The notes: generated from the letters alone by a model not told the origin. 64,000 nt of DNA from Tragulus kanchil (GCA_022376925.1 JAIOJX010000002.1:134550831-134614830); one strand, 5' to 3'. Positions 22,861-33,911 are shown, numbered from the stretch's first letter. A program made the numbers and translations.

Positions 22861-23611
22861 CACCGCTTGTGTCCTTCCCCGTCTGTGTCGTTCGTTCTGA
22901 CCTCGCTCCCGCCGGGAAGCACCTGCCTTTGTGTGTTTGAGGGCTTGCTCTGGACGTGGGCTCCTTCTGTCTATTTGCCTGTTTGGCTGGACAGGCACAG
23001 AGTGACCCCTCCCCTAGGAGCAGCTCCCAACCGGTAACTGATGAAAGTGAGGGAGAAATACCTCTGAGGCTTGGGATTCCTAGAGTTCCCCAGCAGGACG
23101 AGAATCCAGTTGCCCAAAGTGGTAACGAGCTCGAAAACACGGCCTTTTTAGGCTCCCTTCCCTCCCGGTCTCACTTCCCGACTCCTTACTGGTACTCCAT
23201 GGAATCACCTCTCAGAGGCACTGCTTGTTCTCCAGGCAGCCTCTTAGGATCGGCTTCCAGGGTGTCCCAAACTGTGAGCGGGGATGAGAGGTGTTATGGT
23301 GATTCATCATTAGGTGCCTGGCCACTTGCCATTTTGCTTTCAGACTCAGCCCTGGCCAAAAAAGGAGCTCTAACTTTTGAAATGCTGATCCCGTGTGGAG
23401 GGGCGACTTCCGAGTCTGTCTTTGCCCCTCTCTTTGATCTTCCTAAACCTTTCACTAATGCATCTTCGGCAAACGGAGTGACTATCCTCGTGCTGTTTTG
23501 CTTCCAGTCGTGGGAGTGAGTGATATTTTCCAAAGGGATGGGTGAACAGGCAGTGCCTAGCAGGATAGCCTTCTTGCTAAATCGAGGATTTTTGCACACA
23601 AATAGACACAA

Positions 23612-23630
23612 GCTTGCTTGCTTGCTTGCT
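23612..23630. repeat. (GCTT)n microsatellite (duplicate copy)
   Basis: Same length as 22521-22539. Confidence 0.85.
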
Positions 23631-23790
23631 GCTTAAATAGAATATTAGCGATTATTATGTATCCAGCCAGAGTCTCCTGGGTTTGGTGCTGCTCAAATTA
23701 GCTCTCTGCATTCTCTGCTGCCGCTTGTGGTCTCCCTTTCCCTAACTCTGTATAGAAACTGCTTCCCCAGAGTCCCTCCAAGTAAAAATA

Positions 23791-23951
23791 TTAGCAAGTG
23801 TTTATTAGCACCGTCTCCCAGGTGCTGGGCTAAGGATGGATTTATCTTCATTTAGTCTTCATAGCAAGTTCTCAGTGATTTTTCCCATTTTGCTAGTGAG
23901 GACACTGAGGCACAGAGAGACCGGCAACATGCCACGGCCGACCGTGCTGGG
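23791..23951 (-). repeat. MIR (duplicate copy)
   Basis: Same as 22700-22860, second copy of duplication 7. Confidence 0.8.
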
Positions 23952-24575
23952 CACCGCTTGTGTCCTTCCCCGTCTGTGTCGTTCGTTCTGACCTCGCTCC
24001 CGCCGGGAAGCACCTGCCTTTGTGTGTTTGAGGGCTTGCTCTGGACGTGGGCTCCTTCTGTCTATTTGCCTGTTTGGCTGGACAGGCACAGAGTGACCCC
24101 TCCCCTAGGAGCAGCTCCCAACCGGTAACTGATGAAAGTGAGGGAGAAATACCTCTGAGGCTTGGGATTCCTAGAGTTCCCCAGCAGGACGAGAATCCAG
24201 TTGCCCAAAGTGGTAACGAGCTCGAAAACACGGCCTTTTTAGGCTCCCTTCCCTCCCGGTCTCACTTCCCGACTCCTTACTGGTACTCCATGGAATCACC
24301 TCTCAGAGGCACTGCTTGTTCTCCAGGCAGCCTCTTAGGATCGGCTTCCAGGGTGTCCCAAACTGTGGCCCCAGGTCCTAACTGCAGTCGCCTCTTAGGT
24401 CTTCGTCTTCCTTGTGGTGTTTGACATGACTGAGGTCCCTTCTCAAAACGCTTCCCCTTTTCGGTTTCTGGGACACCTGGTATGATTCTCTTTTGTCTGA
24501 TATCTCCCTTTTTGGCTCATTCACTGATGTCTCTTTTTTTGGCTACCCAAGTTTGGGCACCTCTGGAGTCTCAGT

Positions 24576-24790
24576 GGGCTTCCCAGGTGGTGCTAGTGGT
24601 AAAGAGCCCTCCCGCCAGTGCAGGGGACATAAGAGAGGCCGGTTCCATCTCTGGATCAGGAAGCTCCCTGGAGGAGGGCATGGCTAACCCACTCCAGTAT
24701 TTTGCCTGGAGAATCCCACGGACAGAGGAGCCTGGGGGGCTGTGGTCCATGGGATTGCAAAGAATCGGGCAAGACTGAGTGACTGAGCAG
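24576..24790 (+). mobile_element. Bov-tA SINE
   Basis: GGGCTTCCCAGGTGGTGCTA head of the ACATAAGAGAGG subtype, CACTCCAGTATTTTGCCTGG body, GCAAAGAATCGGGCAAGACT end. Confidence 0.93.
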
Positions 24791-24822
24791 CAGAAGCAGC
24801 GCCCAGCACACAGTGCACTCTT

Positions 24823-25154
24823 TTTTTTTTTTAAAGATTCATTCATTTACCTATTTTGGGCGGGGTCGGGTTGGGGAGGGAGGGGAGTGGGCGGGCCACT
24901 TCTATTGGTCTTTTCATTTCTCCATTTTCATCTGTCTTTGTTCTCTGGCTCCTGCGGGCCTCCCATCGCGGTGGCGTCTGTCGCTGCAGAGCGCCGGCTC
25001 TGGGCGCATGCGCTCCAGAGCTCCGGCTCGGTGATTGGACATATCGGTCCAGCCGCTCCGCGGCACGTGGGGTCTTCCCAGGCCAGGGATTGAACCGGCG
25101 CCCCTTGCACTGCAAGGCGGTGTCCCTACCCACTGGACCACCAGGGAAAGCCCC
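24823..25154 (-). mobile_element. CHR-like SINE, GC-rich-tail type, with target-site duplication
   Basis: Antisense. Reads poly(T), a GC-rich 3' tail (GGGCGGGCCACTTCTATTGG), body with GGGCGCATGCGCTCCAGAG, and head ending CCACTGGACCACCAGGG. ACAGTGCACTCTT (24810-24822) and ACAGTACACTCTT (25155-25167) flank it. High CpG content suggests a young copy. Confidence 0.92.
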
Positions 25155-25660
25155 ACAGTACACTCTTGACAAACAATAGCCCTTAGCCTGGAACAGGACC
25201 TGGAGGTTAGCAGGCTCATGAGAGCTGAAATTTCCATTTTGAGAATTCAGGGGAGTGGGGGAGAGGCTCTGATGCCTCCTTTGCTGAACATCAGTTTGCA
25301 GTAAGGGCATTACTCCCTTGACTGGGGGCGGAGTTCATTTGCGGGGTGGAGGCCATCACCCTCCCAGTAGGAGGTGGTCTTCTCTGATGTCACTGGGGTG
25401 CCCAGGTAGGTGGGATGTCACTGGTACTTGTTGGCCTGTTTGATCTAAGGAGGGGGATCTTGCCCCTCCTGGCGAAGAGGCTCATTAAGGTTAGTGCGGG
25501 GTATGTTTTCAAGGGCTGCCTGGGGCGGCCGCGTGAGGGGTCCCCTTTTCTCAGTTTGTCTCAGTTACTTGTTGATCTCTATGCAGTGTTTCTCCCTCTG
25601 GTTAGCCACGGGAGTGGGTCATCTCGGGCTTGGCTCTTGGCTTGAGAACTGCTGTCTTGC

Positions 25661-25678
25661 CATCATCATCATCATCAC
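25661..25678. repeat. (CAT)n trinucleotide run
   Basis: CATCATCATCATCATCAC; repeated unchanged at 26753-26770. Confidence 0.85.
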
Positions 25679-25799
25679 TGTGGACCCTCTCCTAGGTTTA
25701 CTGAGGATCTGCGTGTGACAGGCGTGCTGGCATTTCGTGTGCTTTAGGGCTGCTGGGAGTATTAAATGCCTTCAAAAGCTTGTCTCTCTGTGCTGTGAG

Positions 25800-25875
25800 T
25801 TACAGTAGCTGCAAGCCACGTGCGGCTACTTAAATTTTAAAGAAAGTTAAATAAAATGAAAACATCCAATTTCTC
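25800..25875. repeat. Palindromic DNA-transposon-like MER, left part
   Basis: GCAAGCCACGTGCGGCTACT then TTAAATTTTAAAG resembles the well-known mammalian MER with inverted AGCCACATGTGGCTA. Its right part (TGGACAATGCAGACAGAGAA) reappears at about 26390-26430 after the BovB, so the BovB likely split it. Confidence 0.55.
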
Positions 25876-26328
25876 AGTCACAGTTGTTGTTCAGTTGCTA
25901 CCTTGTGTCCCGTTCTTTGTGACCGCATGGACTGCAGCACACCAGGCGCCCCTGTCCTTCCCTATCTCCTGGAGTTTACTCAAGCTCATGTCCATTGAAG
26001 TGGAAGTGCCATCCAACCATCTCATCCTCTGTCACCCCCGTCTCCTCCTGCCCTCGGTCTTTGCTAGCATCAAGGTCTTTTCTATGAGTCAGTGCTTCCC
26101 ATCAGGTGACCAAAGTATTGGAGCGTCAGCTTCAGCATCAGTCCTTCCAATGAATATTCAGGGTTGGTTTCCTTTAGGATGGACGGGTTTGATTTCCTTG
26201 CCGTCCAAGGGACTCTCGAGAATCGAAAGCATCAATTCTTGGGCACTCAGCCTTCCTTATGGGCCAGCTCTCACATCTGTACATGACTACTGGAAAAGCC
26301 GTAGCATTGACAAAGGGTCTTTGTTAGC
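25876..26328 (-). mobile_element. BovB LINE 3' end
   Basis: Antisense. Includes GTTGTTCAGTTGCTACCTTG, CTTTCTATGAGTCAGTGCTT-like sequence and CAGCTTCAGCATCAGTCCTT, running back into the terminal RT frame. Repeated at 26968-27420. Confidence 0.9.
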
Positions 26329-26967
26329 AAAGTGATGTCTTTGCCAACACAATGCTCCCAGTCAGAGTAACCACCTTCCACGTGGACAATGCAGACAGAG
26401 AACATATGTCTCATTGCAGAAAGACCTCATGGGCAAGACTGGTCTAGGGCAGAAGTCAGTAAACCTCTGCTCTGAATTACGTCACTGGGGTGCCCAGGTA
26501 GGTGGGATGTCACTGGTACTTGTTGGCCTGTTTGATCTAAGGAGGGGGATCTTGCCCCTCCTGGCGAAGAGGCTCATTAAGGTTAGTGCGGGGTATGTTT
26601 TCAAGGGCTGCCTGGGGCGGCCGCGTGAGGGGTCCCCTTTTCTCAGTTTGTCTCAGTTACTTGTTGATCTCTATGCAGTGTTTCTCCCTCTGGTTAGCCA
26701 CGGGAGTGGGTCATCTCGGGCTTGGCTCTTGGCTTGAGAACTGCTGTCTTGCCATCATCATCATCATCACTGTGGACCCTCTCCTAGGTTTACTGAGGAT
26801 CTGCGTGTGACAGGCGTGCTGGCATTTCGTGTGCTTTAGGGCTGCTGGGAGTATTAAATGCCTTCAAAAGCTTGTCTCTCTGTGCTGTGAGTTACAGTAG
26901 CTGCAAGCCACGTGCGGCTACTTAAATTTTAAAGAAAGTTAAATAAAATGAAAACATCCAATTTCTC

Positions 26968-27420
26968 AGTCACAGTTGTTGTTCAGTTGCTACCTTGTGT
27001 CCCGTTCTTTGTGACCGCATGGACTGCAGCACACCAGGCGCCCCTGTCCTTCCCTATCTCCTGGAGTTTACTCAAGCTCATGTCCATTGAAGTGGAAGTG
27101 CCATCCAACCATCTCATCCTCTGTCACCCCCGTCTCCTCCTGCCCTCGGTCTTTGCTAGCATCAAGGTCTTTTCTATGAGTCAGTGCTTCCCATCAGGTG
27201 ACCAAAGTATTGGAGCGTCAGCTTCAGCATCAGTCCTTCCAATGAATATTCAGGGTTGGTTTCCTTTAGGATGGACGGGTTTGATTTCCTTGCCGTCCAA
27301 GGGACTCTCGAGAATCGAAAGCATCAATTCTTGGGCACTCAGCCTTCCTTATGGGCCAGCTCTCACATCTGTACATGACTACTGGAAAAGCCGTAGCATT
27401 GACAAAGGGTCTTTGTTAGC
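26968..27420 (-). mobile_element. BovB LINE 3' end (duplicate copy)
   Basis: Same as 25876-26328, second copy of duplication 8. Confidence 0.9.
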
Positions 27421-27544
27421 AAAGTGATGTCTTTGCCAACACAATGCTCCCAGTCAGAGTAACCACCTTCCACGTGGACAATGCAGACAGAGAACATATG
27501 TCTCATTGCAGAAAGACCTCATGGGCAAGACTGGTCTAGGGCAG

Positions 27545-27780
27545 AAGTCAGTAAACTCTGTCTCATGGATCTGCTAGCTGAATTTGTAAACAGAATCTTC
27601 AGGGGCACGCCACCATGTCTGTTTTTCACCTGTTGTCCGTGGCTCTTTGGGATGCAAGGTAGATCTGAATAGTAGCGATCGAGACTGGGATAGTGATAGA
27701 GACTGGGAAAACCGTGGAGACGAAAGGATTTTCTCTGTTAGCCTTGAAGAAAAGGTTTCCTGACCTCTGGCCTCGCACTT
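27545..27780 (+). repeat. MER-type DNA transposon remnant
   Basis: The order AGTCAGTAAACTCTGTCTCA, CACCTGTTGTCCGTGGCTCT, AGTAGCGATCGAGACTGG and TTCCTGACCTCTGG follows a common mammalian hAT-like MER with a GTCAGCAAACTATGGC start. The exact name was not assigned. Confidence 0.5.
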
Positions 27781-27899
27781 GATCAGTAGATCTGTGCTAG
27801 TTTTTATTTATATAAAAATAGCAACAGTTCTCTAAGTAATCTTTCAAAGTCAGTATATTCTCCATCTCAGAGATGAGGCAGTGGGATTAGAGCTCTATA

Positions 27900-28015
27900 C
27901 AATACTTTCTAGGAGGACAGAGACCTCATCTGTCTCATTCATCATTTCCTGTTGTATTTCGGGCAGTGCCTGGGACAGAGCAGACATTCAAGATGTGTTT
28001 AGTGAACAAGGAATG
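27900..28015 (+). repeat. L2 3' end
   Basis: GGAGGACAGAGACCTCATCT, CAGTGCCTGGGACAGAGCAG and ATTCAAGATGTGTTTAGTGA fit the sense L2 tail. Confidence 0.65.
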
Positions 28016-28040
28016 CATAAGTCAGTGTATAAATGAGTTT

Positions 28041-28545
28041 GCACACGTGCTAAGTTGCCTCAATTGTGTCTGACTCTTTGCGACCCCATGGATTGTAGTC
28101 TGCCAGGCTCCTCTGTCCATGGGATTCTCTAGGCAAGAATACTGGAGTGGGTTGCCATGCCCTTCTCTAGGGGATTTTCCTGACCCAGGGATTGAACCCA
28201 CTTTTTAAAAAATTTTGGCCTCTTTTATTGGCCTTTGATTTATTTATTTTCATCTATGTGTATTCTTTGGCCTGTGTGGGTGTTCCATTGCAGTGGCCTC
28301 TCTCGTTGCAGAGCACCAGTTCTGGGCGCATGTGTTCCAGAGTGCCAGCTTGTCATTGGACACAGTGGTCCAGCTGCTTTGAGGCACGTAGGATCTTCCC
28401 AGGCCAGGGATCAGACCGGAGCCCCTTGCCCTGCAAGGTGGACTCTTTATCCACTGGACCCCCAAGGAAGCCCTCGAACCCACTTTTCGTATGTCTCCTC
28501 CATTCGCAGGCAGGTTCTTTACCACTGGCACCACTTGGGAAACCC
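28041..28545 (-). mobile_element. Bov-tA SINE split by a CHR-like SINE
   Basis: The antisense body and part of the head lie at 28041-28205, ending in ATTGAACCCACTTTT. The rest of the head lies at 28476-28545 (GCAGGCAGGTTCTTTACCAC). The interruption at 28206-28475 is a younger SINE. Confidence 0.92.
28206..28475 (-). mobile_element. CHR-like SINE nested in Bov-tA, 12-bp target-site duplication
   Basis: Antisense, with TTTTGGCCTCTTTTATTGGC tail (AATAAAAGAGGCC type) and a head ending CCACTGGACCCCCAAGG. GAACCCACTTTT flanks it at 28194-28205 and 28476-28487. Confidence 0.93.
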
Positions 28546-28579
28546 TATTAATACCTTTATGAACAAATAGAAAAACCTC

Positions 28580-28665
28580 ATCTAAGCTCCTCTATACAGA
28601 TGAGAAAACAGAGACCCTTCAGAGTGGAGTTGTCTTGTCAGAAGGATGTGTCGAGCTGGAATTTT
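28580..28665 (-). repeat. MIR fragment
   Basis: ATACAGATGAGAAAACAGAG followed by a degraded antisense MIR core. Confidence 0.5.
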
Positions 28666-28669
28666 AGCT

Positions 28670-29265
28670 GAATAGTTCGTGTGTTTCCTGAACCTGTCAT
28701 TCATTCCTTCCACCCTGTCTGGATGCTGCCCAAGTGAGAGCGGGCCACCCCTCTCCATGCAAGACATTTGCTTAGCTGTGCATATCCTCGTCTCCAGCTG
28801 CCTGCCTCAGCTGCTCGATGATGCTCTTGGACTGGAACCTTCCTTTCTGCTGCCGAGGCACTTGGGTCCAAGTAGGTTGGCTAAGTTTGAGTGATCTCCC
28901 TCTTGGCCACTGCAGCTCATGTGGTTTGCGGAAAGACCATCTGTGATTTGACATTTTTCTTACAGCAACAGTAAGAGGATCAGCCGAGAAGCCATAGGCT
29001 GCGTGAAGCTGTGTTCCTTGAGCCTCTTCTGAGAGGACTGCTCATGGAGCCTCAGCTCCCAGTGGCTTCCCCGTTGCATTGGGTCACAGATGCATGAAAT
29101 GAATCCAGAGCACCACTGCTTCCAGCCGCCAAGTCCCGGAATTCCATCTCTGCTGGGGAGCAACTTCGTTCGTTAGGGCTCGGAGGACTAAAGCCACGGG
29201 GTCTCTGTGGCCTGGCTGTTCCTTCCTTCAAATCTTGGTCCTGGGTTCACCTTCCTTTTCTCACA
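28670..29265. other. Intronic sequence, nothing recognised
   Basis: No named repeat, exon or RNA gene supported. Confidence 0.5.
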
Positions 29266-29267
29266 GA

Positions 29268-29700
29268 AGATGTAATAACTGGACTTACCACATGGTTATT
29301 GTGAGGATGAAAGGAACCAATAAGGGCTCCCTGGGTGGTCCAGTGGGTAGGGACACCGCCTTGCAGTGCAAGGGGCGCCGGTTCAATCCCTGGCCTGGGA
29401 AGATTCCACGTGCCGCGGAGCGGCTGGACTGATGTGTCCAATTACCGAGCCGGAGCTCTGGGGTGCATGCGCCCAGAGCCGGTGCTCTGCGACAACAGAG
29501 GCCACTGCAATGGGAGGCCCACACGGGCCACAGAACAAAGATGGATGAAAATAGATAAATGAAAGACAAATAGAAGTGGCCCGCCCGTCCCCCTCCCTCC
29601 CCAACCCGCCCCTGCCCCCCCAAAAAAAAATTAAAAAAAAAAAGGAACCAATAAGTGCTTGGTACCTTGTACTCACTCTGTTAGGGATGGTGATGATGCT
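29268..29700 (+). repeat. MIR split by a CHR-like SINE
   Basis: GTAATAACTGGACTTACCAC and GTTATTGTGAGGATGAAAGG precede the SINE; AAGTGCTTGGTACCTTGTAC follows it, continuing the MIR consensus order. Confidence 0.65.
29325..29640 (+). mobile_element. CHR-like SINE, GC-rich-tail type, 15-bp target-site duplication
   Basis: Head GGTGGTCCAGTGGGTAGGGA, body TGTGTCCAATTACCGAGCC, GC tail GTGGCCCGCCCGTCCCCCTC, then two A runs. The perfect repeat AAAGGAACCAATAAG flanks it at 29310-29324 and 29641-29655. Inserted in a MIR. Confidence 0.95.
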
Positions 29701-29904
29701 CTCCTCTGATCTTTCACTGCCAACGAGCCGGGACTGTGTTGTGCCTGCCTCTAAATCCTGCATTATGGGTTGGTAGGGGGAGGGTCTCATACTTAGCATC
29801 TGCAGGGCCCTGGAAGGAACCTAGTTGGGTAGATTGGGCTGTGTTGGGGATTGCTGTGAAGTGGAGGATCCAAGGGGGTCAGGGAGTGGGAACAGTTATT
29901 CCTG

Positions 29905-30045
29905 CATTCAGCCCTTGTCTACGGAGTATCTTCCATGGGTCAAGCACTGTTCCAGGGATGAAGACAGAGAATGAACCGGACAGAATTCCCAGCCCTCTTG
30001 GTGCTTACATGTTAGTGGATTTGGGTTTAACAGCTTTGTCACTGC
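29905..30045 (-). repeat. L2 3' end
   Basis: GGGTCAAGCACTGTTCCAGG, GATGAAGACAGAGAATGAAC and CTTGGTGCTTACATGTTAGT match the antisense L2 tail. Confidence 0.78.
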
Positions 30046-30107
30046 ATAAGAATGTGAGACCCCTGTTGCCATAACTTCTACTTTGGGAAAAGAAAAGCTA
30101 GAAATTT

Positions 30108-30315
30108 GGATTTTGAAAAACCATGAGGGAGTTTGAGATTAGCAGATGCAAACTAGTAGACGTCTTGCTGTATGAGGCAATGAAGTATGGTCTCTATCCT
30201 GTGATAAATCCTAATGGAAAAGAATATGAAAGAGAATATATATATGTAACTGAGTCACTTTGCTGTACAGCAGAAATTAATACAGCATTGTTAATCAATT
30301 ATACTTAAAAAAAAC
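30108..30315 (+). repeat. L1 3' end
   Basis: CTATCCTGTGATAAATCCTA, TGGAAAAGAATATGAAAGAG and CACTTTGCTGTACAGCAGAA are the terminal L1 3'UTR of ruminants, ending in TATACTTAAAAAAAA. Confidence 0.85.
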
Positions 30316-30378
30316 CACAAAACACCATCAACTGGCAATGGTTTTAAGTACTGGCAGTGATTATATATGGTTATAGAT

Positions 30379-30682
30379 GGGGTTCCTTTGTAGCTCAGTT
30401 GGTAAAGAATCTGCCTGCAACGCAAGAGACCTTGATTTGATATCTGGGTCGGGAAGATCCCCTGGAGGAGGGATAGGGTACGTACTCCGGTATTCTTGGA
30501 CTTCCCTGGTGGCTCAGATGGTAAAGATTCTGCCCGCAGTGTGGGAGACCTAGGTTCAATCTCTGGGTTGGAAAGATCCCCTGGAGAAGGGAATGGCTGC
30601 CCCCTTCAGTATTCTTGCCTGGAGAATTCCGTGACGTGTCTGTGGGTCGCAGAGAGTCAGGCAAGACTGAGCGACTTCACTT
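30379..30682 (+). mobile_element. Dimeric Bov SINE (Bov-A2-like)
   Basis: A truncated first unit (30379 to about 30498) ends at CTCCGGTATTCTTGG. It is followed at once by a full unit beginning ACTTCCCTGGTGGCTCAGAT and ending GCAAGACTGAGCGACTTCAC. Confidence 0.9.
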
Positions 30683-30689
30683 GTACTTT

Positions 30690-31370
30690 TCAGTGGTTAT
30701 ATAGTTTTGTGAAGCACAGTGCGGGCCAAACCCAGGGGCTCCCAGGGCTCCACTTTGCAGCTCCTGCTGTGAGATGCTCCTCAGATGAAGGAGGGGAGGC
30801 TCTGCACACCCGCAGCTGGGCTGATGTCAAGGTTGTCAGAGCCGAGGGTGCCTCCTCCCTCTGCTGCAGGGAGGTCCCCGCGGCTTTTCTGCCCACCACG
30901 CAGAGGCTGTTGTGACGCTGCAGGCTGCAACCAGCGAGTTTGAATATCCCTTCTCTCATCCTTCCTCTGCACAGCAGCTGTGGCTGGGTTCCCAGCCCCC
31001 ATACCACCTATATCAAGAGGACAGAAGGAAGCGTCCGTTGTTACCCATGGGACGAAGAAGGGGGTGGTGGCGGAGACGTGGAGAAAATGCAGTCGGTCCA
31101 GGAAGCAGCCTTTGAAGCCAGAGAATTAATTATCTTTGTTGCCTGAATCTTTTAAAAGTGGAGAACGGATCTAAAAGCCTGTGTGGGAAGGATGGGGAAT
31201 AGGACTGAGGAGAAAAGAACTTGAGGATGCTACCAGGAGCAATTCCTAACAGCAGGAGGTTTTTGGAGACAGCAGTGAGATTCCTGGGAGAATGTGAGAA
31301 ATGGTTATGGAGGTGCTTTGTGTTTGGAGCACACAGTGGCGCAGTGCTTGCTTTTATAGGCAGTTACCCG
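30690..31370. other. Intronic sequence, nothing recognised
   Basis: No named repeat or exon supported. A purine-rich GGTGGTGGCGGAGA-like stretch lies near 31060. Confidence 0.5.
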
Positions 31371-31371
31371 T

Positions 31372-31542
31372 TACCAGTTCAGCTGGTAAAGAATCCGCCT
31401 ACAACGTGAGAGATCTGGGTTCGATCCCCGGGTTGGGAAGATGCCCTGGAGAAGGGAAAGGCTACCCACTCCAGTATTCTTGCCTGAAGAATTCCATAGC
31501 TCATCTGTGCATGGCAGAGAGTCAGACATGACTGAGCAGCTT
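31372..31542 (+). mobile_element. Bov-tA SINE
   Basis: CAGCTGGTAAAGAATCCGCC head, CCACTCCAGTATTCTTGCCT body, GAGTCAGACATGACTGAGCA end. The extreme 5' end is degraded. Confidence 0.9.
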
Positions 31543-31689
31543 ATTTTAACCCTTAAATGGGGCGTGTGCTGTCTGGTTTGCTCAGTCCCCACCACCCCCT
31601 GTTGGATTTCACCCACTTCCTTGGCTCATTTACGCTACTGGTCTTACCTCATAGGCCTTAGAGCTGGTGGCCCCTGCTCCCAGGCAGCC

Positions 31690-31795
31690 ATTTGGCAGAG
31701 TGCTTGAGATGCTGGACTCTAGGCTCAGAACAAGGCTGGTCTACCAGCTGTGTGATGCTGGACACGTTCTTCTGCCTCTGTGATGGTACTCGTCA
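31690..31795 (+). repeat. MIR-like fragment
   Basis: GGACTCTAGGCTCAGAACAA, CAGCTGTGTGATGCTGGACA and TTCTGCCTCTGTGATGG resemble the MIR 5' half. Repeated at 32743-32848. Confidence 0.55.
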
Positions 31796-31869
31796 GGATC
31801 CTAGCAGGAAACAGAAATCCCTTAGAGAGCTTCAGTGAAGAAAGCTCAGTGAAGGGATTATTTAGCACC

Positions 31870-32212
31870 TCTACGGAGGAAGACTCTGGAGAGTCCCTTG
31901 GCCTCCAAGGAAATGAAACCAGTCAATTCTGAAGGAAATCTACCCTGAATATTCATTGGAAGGACTGATGCTGAAGCTGAAGCTCCAATATTTTGGCCAG
32001 CTGATGCAAAGAGCCGGCTCTTTGGAAAAGACCCTGATGCTGGGAAAGATTGAGGACAGGAAGAGAAGGGGGTAATAGAGGATGGGATGGTTAGATAGCA
32101 TCACCGACTCAATGGACATGAGTTTGAGCATGCTCTAGGAGACAGTGGAGGACAGAGGAGCCTGGCACGCGCAGTCCATGGGGTTGCAAAGAGTTGGACG
32201 TGACCCGAGCAA
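31870..32212 (+). mobile_element. BovB LINE 3' end
   Basis: GAAGACTCTGGAGAGTCCCT, GGACTGATGCTGAAGCTGAA and GATGCTGGGAAAGATTGAGG are the terminal BovB RT frame and 3' end. Confidence 0.92.
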
Positions 32213-32424
32213 CAAAAACTAGGAAAGAGGCAAATGAGGAAACACTGGGGAATAGGACTGAGGAGAAAAGAACTTGAGGATGCTACCAGGAGCAATTCCT
32301 AACAGCAGGAGGTTTTTGGAGACAGCAGTGAGATTCCTGGGAGAATGTGAGAAATGGTTATGGAGGTGCTTTGTGTTTGGAGCACACAGTGGCGCAGTGC
32401 TTGCTTTTATAGGCAGTTACCCGT

Positions 32425-32595
32425 TACCAGTTCAGCTGGTAAAGAATCCGCCTACAACGTGAGAGATCTGGGTTCGATCCCCGGGTTGGGAAGATGCCCT
32501 GGAGAAGGGAAAGGCTACCCACTCCAGTATTCTTGCCTGAAGAATTCCATAGCTCATCTGTGCATGGCAGAGAGTCAGACATGACTGAGCAGCTT
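32425..32595 (+). mobile_element. Bov-tA SINE (duplicate copy)
   Basis: Same as 31372-31542, second copy of duplication 9. Confidence 0.9.
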
Positions 32596-32922
32596 ATTTT
32601 AACCCTTAAATGGGGCGTGTGCTGTCTGGTTTGCTCAGTCCCCACCACCCCCTGTTGGATTTCACCCACTTCCTTGGCTCATTTACGCTACTGGTCTTAC
32701 CTCATAGGCCTTAGAGCTGGTGGCCCCTGCTCCCAGGCAGCCATTTGGCAGAGTGCTTGAGATGCTGGACTCTAGGCTCAGAACAAGGCTGGTCTACCAG
32801 CTGTGTGATGCTGGACACGTTCTTCTGCCTCTGTGATGGTACTCGTCAGGATCCTAGCAGGAAACAGAAATCCCTTAGAGAGCTTCAGTGAAGAAAGCTC
32901 AGTGAAGGGATTATTTAGCACC

Positions 32923-33276
32923 TCTACGGAGGAAGACTCTGGAGAGTCCCTTGGCCTCCAAGGAAATGAAACCAGTCAATTCTGAAGGAAATCTACCCTG
33001 AATATTCATTGGAAGGACTGATGCTGAAGCTGAAGCTCCAATATTTTGGCCAGCTGATGCAAAGAGCCGGCTCTTTGGAAAAGACCCTGATGCTGGGAAA
33101 GATTGAGGACAGGAAGAGAAGGGGGTAATAGAGGATGGGATGGTTAGATAGCATCACCGACTCAATGGACATGAGTTTGAGCATGCTCTAGGAGACAGTG
33201 GAGGACAGAGGAGCCTGGCACGCGGCAGTCCATGGGGTTGCAAAGAGTTGGACGTGACTTCGTGACTGAGCAACAA
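32923..33276 (+). mobile_element. BovB LINE 3' end (duplicate copy)
   Basis: Same element as 31870-32212. This copy keeps the full ending GACGTGACTTCGTGACTGAG, which is shortened in copy 1. Confidence 0.92.
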
Positions 33277-33624
33277 AAACTAGGGGAAAGAGGCAAATGA
33301 GGAAACACTGGGGGAACTAAGGGGCATAAGGCAGAAGGGATTGTTGGCACAAGTGGTAGTCATGGAGGGATGTAACTGCTTCCTGAATGGTAGCCTCAGG
33401 CAGGGAGGAAGGGGAGAAAGTGCCCAGTGTCTCTCCTCTCTGGTCACCTCTTGGTTTGACCCATTGTTTAAGGCCAGTTGGAAACCAGTAGGCAAGGGAA
33501 CTGGATGATTAATTTTGCAGGGGTCAGCCCCCGAGGGCTCAGATCACAGTCGAGTCAAGGTGAAGAATGAATCTGGGAGGGAAAAAAGGAAAACCGCTTC
33601 ACTGGTCCTCAGTTTCCTACTCTT

Positions 33625-33911
33625 TTTTTTTAACAATTTTTTTGGCCTCTTTTATTGTTTTTTTTTTAGCCATTGATTTTCATCCATCTTTATTCTTTGG
33701 CCTGTGTGGGCCCCTGTGTGGGCCCATCACAGTGGCCTCTCTTGTTGCAGAGCGCTGGCTCTGGGCGCACGTGCCTCAGAGCACTGGCTCGCAATTGGAC
33801 ACACCTGTCCAGTCGTTCCGTGGCATGTAGGATCTTCCTGGGCCAGGGATCGAACCAGCGCCCCTTGCATTGTAAGGCGGACTCTTTACCCACTGGGCCA
33901 CCAGGGAAGCC
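33625..33911 (-). mobile_element. CHR-like SINE, AATAAA-tail type, 15-bp target-site duplication
   Basis: Antisense with TTTGGCCTCTTTTATTG tail, CGCAATTGGACACACCTGTC body and a CCACTGGGCCACCAGGGAAG head. The perfect repeat CAGTTTCCTACTCTT lies at 33610-33624 and 33912-33926. Confidence 0.95.

Larger units (their letters stand above)
22191..24367. repeat. Tandem duplication 7: copies 22191-23276 and 23284-24367
   Basis: Offset 1093 falling to 1091 because copy 2 lacks one TC in a CTCTCT run. Seven bases of filler (23277-23283) separate the copies. The unit contains a GCTT microsatellite and a MIR. Confidence 0.97.
25389..27556. repeat. Tandem duplication 8: copies 25389-26464 and 26481-27556
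   Basis: Offset 1092 throughout, identical by eye, with 16 bases of filler (26465-26480). The filler looks like a corrupted version of the sequence that follows copy 2. The unit contains an antisense BovB 3' end. Confidence 0.97.
31194..33314. repeat. Tandem duplication 9: copies 31194-32250 and about 32247-33314
   Basis: Offset 1053, abutting copies. The last 70 bases of copy 1 have small deletions relative to copy 2 (near 32172, 32205 and 32222). The unit contains a Bov-tA and a BovB 3' end. Confidence 0.97.

Noticed and set aside
22956..23519. 187-codon open frame on the plus strand
   Set aside because: It crosses the junction of duplication 7 (23277-23283), so its second half is an artefact of the join. 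No protein family is recognisable.
25000..25100. CpG island/promoter at GC-rich sites (24.9-25.1, 29.4-29.6, 45.6-45.8, 50.7-50.9, 56.5-56.7 kb)
   Set aside because: Each GC-rich patch coincides exactly with a CpG-rich CHR-like SINE, so there is no separate promoter evidence.
25856..26335. 159-codon open frame repeated at 26948-27427
   Set aside because: It reads the wrong strand of a BovB 3' end, so it is not a gene.
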